From NCBI RefSeq assembly GCF_947507565.1, contig NC_089182.1:1798001-1862000 (forward strand): 64,000 nt of DNA, in the 5' to 3' direction. Positions 59,081-64,000 of this stretch are shown here, piece after piece (position 1 is the first letter of the stretch; each line of letters starts with the position of its first letter). Source of the DNA: Oscarella lobularis. Lineage: Eukaryota > Porifera > Homoscleromorpha > Homosclerophorida > Oscarellidae. Under the pieces are notes generated by a model. That model did not search any database and was not told the origin of the DNA. It saw only the letters and a list, made by a program, of their open reading frames with translations. The translations under genes and the position numbers were made by a program.

Positions 59081-60338
59081 ATGTCGTGGAGAGCGGCGTT
59101 TCGGCGTCTTTTCGGGCCGCAAGCGTCTTTAGTTGGACGCGACTTGAAAGGAAATGAATATTTCGAGTCTGTGAAATTAATGGAGGGCGCCGGAGAAGGT
59201 TCTTCGCGATTCACGACAAACGGCTTTGACCGAAACGCTTTTTCCGAAAGGCGGCCAGATGCAAAGACCTAAAAGATACATGGTTCCTCCGCGAAAGGCA
59301 AAGTTGCACGACTACGACGAGGACACCATACCAACGGAATGGCAAAGTGAGCGCTGAAAAATTAATTCCCAAGGGGGATCGGTCTTTTGCGAGCAATCAA
59401 TCTCAATCAATCACTTCCAAAGCAGGTAGAGGACTGCAAGCACTCTAAACAGTCGTTTAGTTGCCTCGACACAAGATGCAACTAGAGCAATTAGAGCTTT
59501 TGCAAATAGGAACTAAAGTTTTTAGTCTAGACTGCGAAATCGAACAACGGCCTCAAATTCGCGGAATCTAGCACTCCCGCGGATCTAGACAGAAACAGTG
59601 CGTCCGTTTAAGAACCCAATTAGGGATGTCCCCTCTGGGCTGTTTGGCATTTTGTATTGGGACAAACTTCCTTCTCCAACGTAAACGGTGCGGTCTGTTC
59701 GCATTTCTTTAGCTGATACATAGTCGTGCGTATGCGCCTTGTACTCGTAAGGGGAAGAATGATATTGCATTCGATATTCGTTTCGTTGTGCCAGGATGGA
59801 TGCGCCACTTGCGAAACGATCCGCCGTCAATCGAGGTACTGTATACAGACGACCGCACAGCGCAGGAGCTTCCGTTTGCATAACTGGCTGCGTATCCGTG
59901 TCATTTGAAATACAGGAATTGCAACTGACTCGACACAAAGCCGTCGCCGTTCAAAGGCGAGCGAAAGAACTGGACGCACAGGTAGGCAAACAGCTCAACG
60001 CTTCTTTACACGGGAAAACTTGTGCGTTTGGTATTCTAGTGGAAGACAATTCGCGAAGGTACAGTAAGCGAAGGTCGCCCCTTTTCTGAACACCTTTTCT
60101 TTTGTGTTGTGTTGTCGGTCAGAATCGCTCAAACGCACCACGTACACCCAATCGCAAGGTAAACACATTGCTTTAAAAGCGCCTCGCCGCAAAATTTATC
60201 ATTTTAGGCCACGCATCGGCGCCCTCGACGCTCGATGCTGCCGCCCCCGTCGTCGCCGACGACGACGACGACGACAGGAGAGATCCAAGAAGCGATGCCA
60301 AGACGTTTCAACCTGGCTCTTGGCGACCCAATCAATAA
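59081..60338 (+). CDS. NDUFAF2: NDUFAF2 (mimitin/B17.2L), complex I assembly factor
   Basis: Seven exons: 59081-59198, 59251-59346, 59795-59835, 59916-59981, 60040-60058, 60123-60158 and 60208-60338; all joins keep frame. The fifth is a 19-nt microexon. N-terminus MSWRAAFRRLFGPQASLVGR and GRDLKGNEYFESVKLM match the human start (SxxFRALW...VGTDQFGNKYY). The core DYDEDTIPTEWQRWMRHLRN and NDPPSIEELQL matches human GDIPTEWEAWIRRTR and TPPTMEEI. The end GHASAPSTLDAAAP, KTFQPGSWRPNQ matches human GHASAP...GKTFQPGSWMP. It acts as a mitochondrial chaperone at a late step of complex I assembly. An Asp-rich stretch (coded by GAC repeats at about 60255-60275) is lineage-specific. Confidence 0.9.
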
Positions 60339-60909
60339 ACAATTACGAACACAACCAAATAAAAACACTTTAGTTGGCGACACCAACTTACCTGGTTTAC
60401 TCTAAACCACACTACGACTACTATACATGTTTCATGTTCACCGTCATAGGCGAGCAGCGTTCCTTTCGGTCTGAAACACAAACGATACGACAGATTCCGC
60501 CGACAATATTGCCTCGTCCTGAAACAGATAGAATCCACATGTAGAAGAATAATTGATTAGTAGAAGGAACAATTGATTAGAGCGTCGGCCCACCTCGATT
60601 GTTGACTGGGAAATCGGCTCAGCGTATCGTCGCCAGCTCGTCAATTCACAAACAGCTTGTGCCTAGGTAGATAATAGACGAGTCATCCGCTTCATCGCTT
60701 CCACCCCCCACCGGTGCACCCCCACCCCCTGTCGTACTCTGGATCTCGATGGATTCAACGTCACGGCGAGTTGACAGGATCGAGCCGGCTCTCGGTCGGC
60801 GGCACCCAACGGTTCGACCTTGATAAAAAAGTATGCAAGCCCTTGGGAAAGATCCAGCGCGCCGGGGAGCTCACCCGCTGTTCGGTCGATTTGAAAAGTA
60901 AGTCGTGCG
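60339..60909 (-). other. Possible 3' end of a minus-strand gene next to the assembly gap, unidentified
   Basis: On the minus strand an exon-like block (AQAVCELTSWRRYAEPISQS, TIE then GTGGGC) at about 60590-60663 can be joined to a second block starting at about 60519 (DEAILSAESVVSFVFQTERN, AARL, stop). The upstream part would lie in or beyond the N gap. No family is recognised, and the plus strand shows no good ORF. Confidence 0.3.
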
Positions 60910-61109
60910 NNNNNNNNNNNNNNNNNNNNNNNNNNNNNNNNNNNNNNNNNNNNNNNNNNNNNNNNNNNNNNNNNNNNNNNNNNNNNNNNNNNNNNNNNNN
61001 NNNNNNNNNNNNNNNNNNNNNNNNNNNNNNNNNNNNNNNNNNNNNNNNNNNNNNNNNNNNNNNNNNNNNNNNNNNNNNNNNNNNNNNNNNNNNNNNNNNN
61101 NNNNNNNNN
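60910..61109. other. Assembly gap, 200 N
   Basis: Exactly 200 Ns, a common placeholder length. The distance and even the join between the two sides should not be trusted without checking. Confidence 1.
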
Positions 61110-61110
61110 A

Positions 61111-64000
61111 GATGAAATCGTTCCTACGTCTAGCGTCTTTTCTCAGTGTCGTCCTATTGGCAGGAGGTAAGCCCAAAGTGAAAAGGCGCTTCTTTGAAAG
61201 CGGACCGTTAGAGATCGCATTCCAATCGCGCTACTGCCCCCCCCCCCCCCCCCCCCCCCAAACCCGACCCCTCTAAGAGCTTTCGTCGAGCCGTCCGCTT
61301 CGGCGATACGCGCGAAATTAATCGCGTTTGACGCCTTTTACATTCGAACACGTTTTTGTCGCGCCGTTTCGCGCTTCACGCGCGTACTCGAACCGTCGTC
61401 GTGTCGGTTTGCTTCCGTTACGAACGTGCGCGCCGCAATTTCACTTCGTATCGTTCCCGTTTCGCAACGAAGCATGTGCTTTCGCAGAGGGCGTGTACTG
61501 GGCGTCGTGCCAGGGGCAAATTCCTGGCATCTTTACTTCCGCGTCTATATCGCGACACGATTCATATCGCGCCCCCGCCACTAGGCGTCTCGACACGTGC
61601 GTACGCCTTTCGTTCGCTCCCCCGCAATTCCTTCCTTATTCCGTATATACGGCTCTGGTCTACTGTACACAAAATACGTCACGAAAGTATGCAGGGCGGA
61701 GGTCCTGTTCACAAGCCGTGGCGCTAATTTCGTTAGCCTTCAGACGATCTCCCGCGCCACACATAATCATTCTTTCTCATTCTCTCGCAGCCGAAACGTG
61801 TACGCCCCATCAATTTCCCTGCCACTCGAACGACCAGTGCGTCGACCTTCGCATTCGCTGCGACGGAACGAACGACTGTCGCGACGGATCCGACGAACTC
61901 GAAAGCGACTGTGGTTCGTCATCCAACGTCCGGGAGCGCTTCCGGCGTCGTGTTTTGACTTTTTCTCTCTCTAATGCGCAGAAGAAAAATGCCTTCCCGC
62001 TCAGACGAAATGCGACAACGGCCAGTGCATTCTAAGCGTTTTCTGGTGCGACAGCATCGTCGATTGTACCGACGGCTCGGACGTGAGCGCGAAAAACTGT
62101 ATGCATAACTCATCATTACGTCATCACGAGCGTTTTTCTATATATCGTCGTTTTTTAGGCGGGTCGTATGTCGGACCGACAACGGAAGCGCCGACGACCC
62201 AAATGACGACGGCACCGCCCCCGCAGCCGACTCTGCGAGGATGCAGTGCCAGCCAGTATCAGTGTCCCGACGACTATCGCTGCATCGACATGACTTTCGT
62301 TTGCAACGGATTCGACAATTGCGGCGACGGATCCGACGAGAGAGATTGCCGTAAGAAGAAAATTGACCTCCTTATTAATTTTGCCGAATTTTTTTCGTCG
62401 CGTAGCAACGGCACGCGCAACTCCAGTGGCAACGAAAGCCGTCACGACGGCCACTCCGACGGCTAACCCTTATCCCGACTGCATGGATCCGAAGTATCGT
62501 TGCGATGGAAATACGGATTGTCCGTCAGGCGAGGACGAGAAGAATTGTCACGGTAGGCAGATAGATAAAGCGAGACTGATTGTTCTTTCTACATACAATT
62601 GGTCCTCTTTTGTTGTATTCAGCCTGCTCCGGTGATAGTCTTTGTGAATCATCGGAGGAGTGCGTCGAGAGACCCGGTGGTCGAATGTGCGTCTGCAAGG
62701 CGGGATACATCTCGGGAGCGAACGGCTGCATTGGTACGAGAATTTCGCATCGCACTCCTCCTAAAAAACCTCATTCGCTTCCGTTTAGATGTAGACGAGT
62801 GCGAAATGGAAGGAACTTGCAGCCAGACGTGCATCAATACGGTGGGAAGTTATAAATGCGAATGCGCCTTAGGGTATCAGTTAGACAATGATGGCCAATG
62901 CGTTGCAATGGGTGAGACCCGGAACCTCGTCTCCTAAAAAATAGTCCTAATGTTTTTTTTCTTTTTTTTTTGTAGGCTCAACGGCTTTTATTTATTACGT
63001 CTATTCTCGTGAAATCAGAAGAGAAACGGTGACTGGAGACAGCATGGACGTCCTCATTCCGGACGCGTCCCATCCATTGTCCATTGATTTTGATCATCGC
63101 AACAATTATGTAAGACCTGATTATCTATATGAGAAATAACGAGTGATCGTCTGTGTCATTCTCAGCTGTACTGGTTCGACATTGAGGACAAGAAAATCTA
63201 TCGCAGTCCTTTGCTAACCATATCGAGCAAATCAGACGCGAAGGTCGTCGTTGGCAATAATTTGGGCCGCGTCGAGGGTCTTGCTTTCGACTGGCAAGGC
63301 CAGAAACTTTACTTCGCTGACAGCGAAACGAAAACCATAGAAGTGTACGACTTGACGACGAAGGAGAGAAAAGTCATTGTTTCAGATAATTTGAGCAAAG
63401 TGAGAGGAATCGTCGTGAATCCCTTGGAAAAACCAAGGTGAGCAGCTTCGCGCCGCAGCGAGTGTCCCAGATAGGAAATTTTCCTTTCCTTTCTTTTAGT
63501 CGAATCTACTGGAGCAACTTTGGTAGCACCGGAGTCGAGAGCGCAAGAACGGACGGCACAGATCGACGCACCTTGCATTCCAGCGATAATGACGACAGCA
63601 TACCTAGCCATCTTACGCTTGACTATCCGAATAACCGTCTCTACTGGATCGATTCGCATTTTCAGGCAATTATGAGTTCTCAATTGGACGGCAGTGACCA
63701 AAAAACCCTTCGCGGAGCGGGCGTCCAACATCCGTCCAGTGTCACCGTCTTCGAAGACAACCTCTTCTACACGGATTTGAGCGACATGGCAATCGTGAGA
63801 GTAGGTCGAGTGAAAGGTGACAATCGATTTGTGTTCGTCGACGGGCTCCACAAAGGCACGCCGCCAGACGTGAAGGCCGTGCACTCGCTCAGACAACCGG
63901 ATTTCAGAGTCGTCTTCACCACAGAGGTTCCAGCCACAGAGGGCAAACTAGACAAAGGAAAAAGTTCCATGACTCCAGTTATCATTGGTGTTTCCGTTGG
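61111..64000 (+). CDS. LDL-receptor-family protein (LA, EGF, YWTD propeller), 3' end beyond window
   Basis: ATG 61111 opens a signal peptide ([18 protein letters not shown]) right after the gap. Then come LDLR class A modules: [20 protein letters not shown] with [32 protein letters not shown] with [29 protein letters not shown] with [16 protein letters not shown]; and a shorter [15 protein letters not shown] Thr/Pro linker separates two of them. An EGF-like module ([19 protein letters not shown]) and a calcium-binding EGF ([20 protein letters not shown]) follow, then a YWTD-type propeller ([84 protein letters not shown]). At the window edge PVIIGVSVG starts a likely membrane helix. It would be a small single-propeller endocytic receptor; the NPXY tail is out of view. 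Confidence 0.88.
61237..61259 (+). repeat. Poly-C homopolymer, 23 bp
   Basis: An uninterrupted C run in the first intron of the LDLR-like gene. With the nearby N gap it marks a weak spot of the assembly. Confidence 0.95.

Noticed and set aside
1-64000. tRNA and rRNA genes
   Set aside because: I scanned for T-loop-like GGTTCGAATCC patterns and saw no convincing candidate; a covariance-model search was not possible.

Overview
This window is eukaryotic and almost certainly animal. Its genes are cut by very short introns, mostly about 45-120 bp with GT..AG ends. They include metazoan families: dystrophin, Mind bomb, Wntless, ADAMTS with a PLAC module, phospholipid scramblase, an LDL-receptor-like protein and EXTL2. 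High gene density with tiny introns and small intergenic gaps suits an early-branching animal such as a homoscleromorph sponge. That placement is inference; no species marker is present.

Layout. 1-14 kb: HEATR1/UTP10 (+) and TXNDC15 (+), converging on a spliced secreted choice-of-anchor-B protein (-) and an intronless secreted right-handed beta-helix protein (-). 14-19 kb is mobile DNA: one copy of a dispersed repeat, an APE-type non-LTR retrotransposon (-) with an uninterrupted 1153-codon ORF carrying a 2A-like ribosome-skipping motif and a PHD finger, and a Tc1/mariner-style non-autonomous element with terminal inverted repeats. 19-31 kb (+): a short dystrophin, a Mind bomb E3 ligase and a USP53/54-like deubiquitinase. 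31-56 kb is a long minus-strand run: ADAMTS with PLAC, a kinesin-motor-like coiled-coil protein (CCDC78-like), an LRR protein, a kinase C-lobe fragment beside the second copy of the dispersed repeat, two tandem phospholipid scramblases, Wntless and a second ADAMTS. 57-64 kb: EXTL2 (-) divergent from NDUFAF2 (+), a 200-N assembly gap, and an LDLR-like receptor (+) that runs off the window end.

The genes do not form a pathway-specific cluster. Themes are housekeeping (HEATR1 for rRNA, NDUFAF2 for complex I), ubiquitin and Notch signalling (MIB, USP), extracellular matrix and secretion (two ADAMTS, dystrophin, EXTL2), and membranes and Wnt export (scramblases, Wntless). The less ordinary content is the 2A-bearing retrotransposon with its neighbouring repeats, the kinesin-like protein with degraded switch motifs, the extended USP53/54 protein, and the pair of bacterial-looking secreted genes. 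Exon coordinates were read by eye from splice motifs and reading frame; small exons may be missed.
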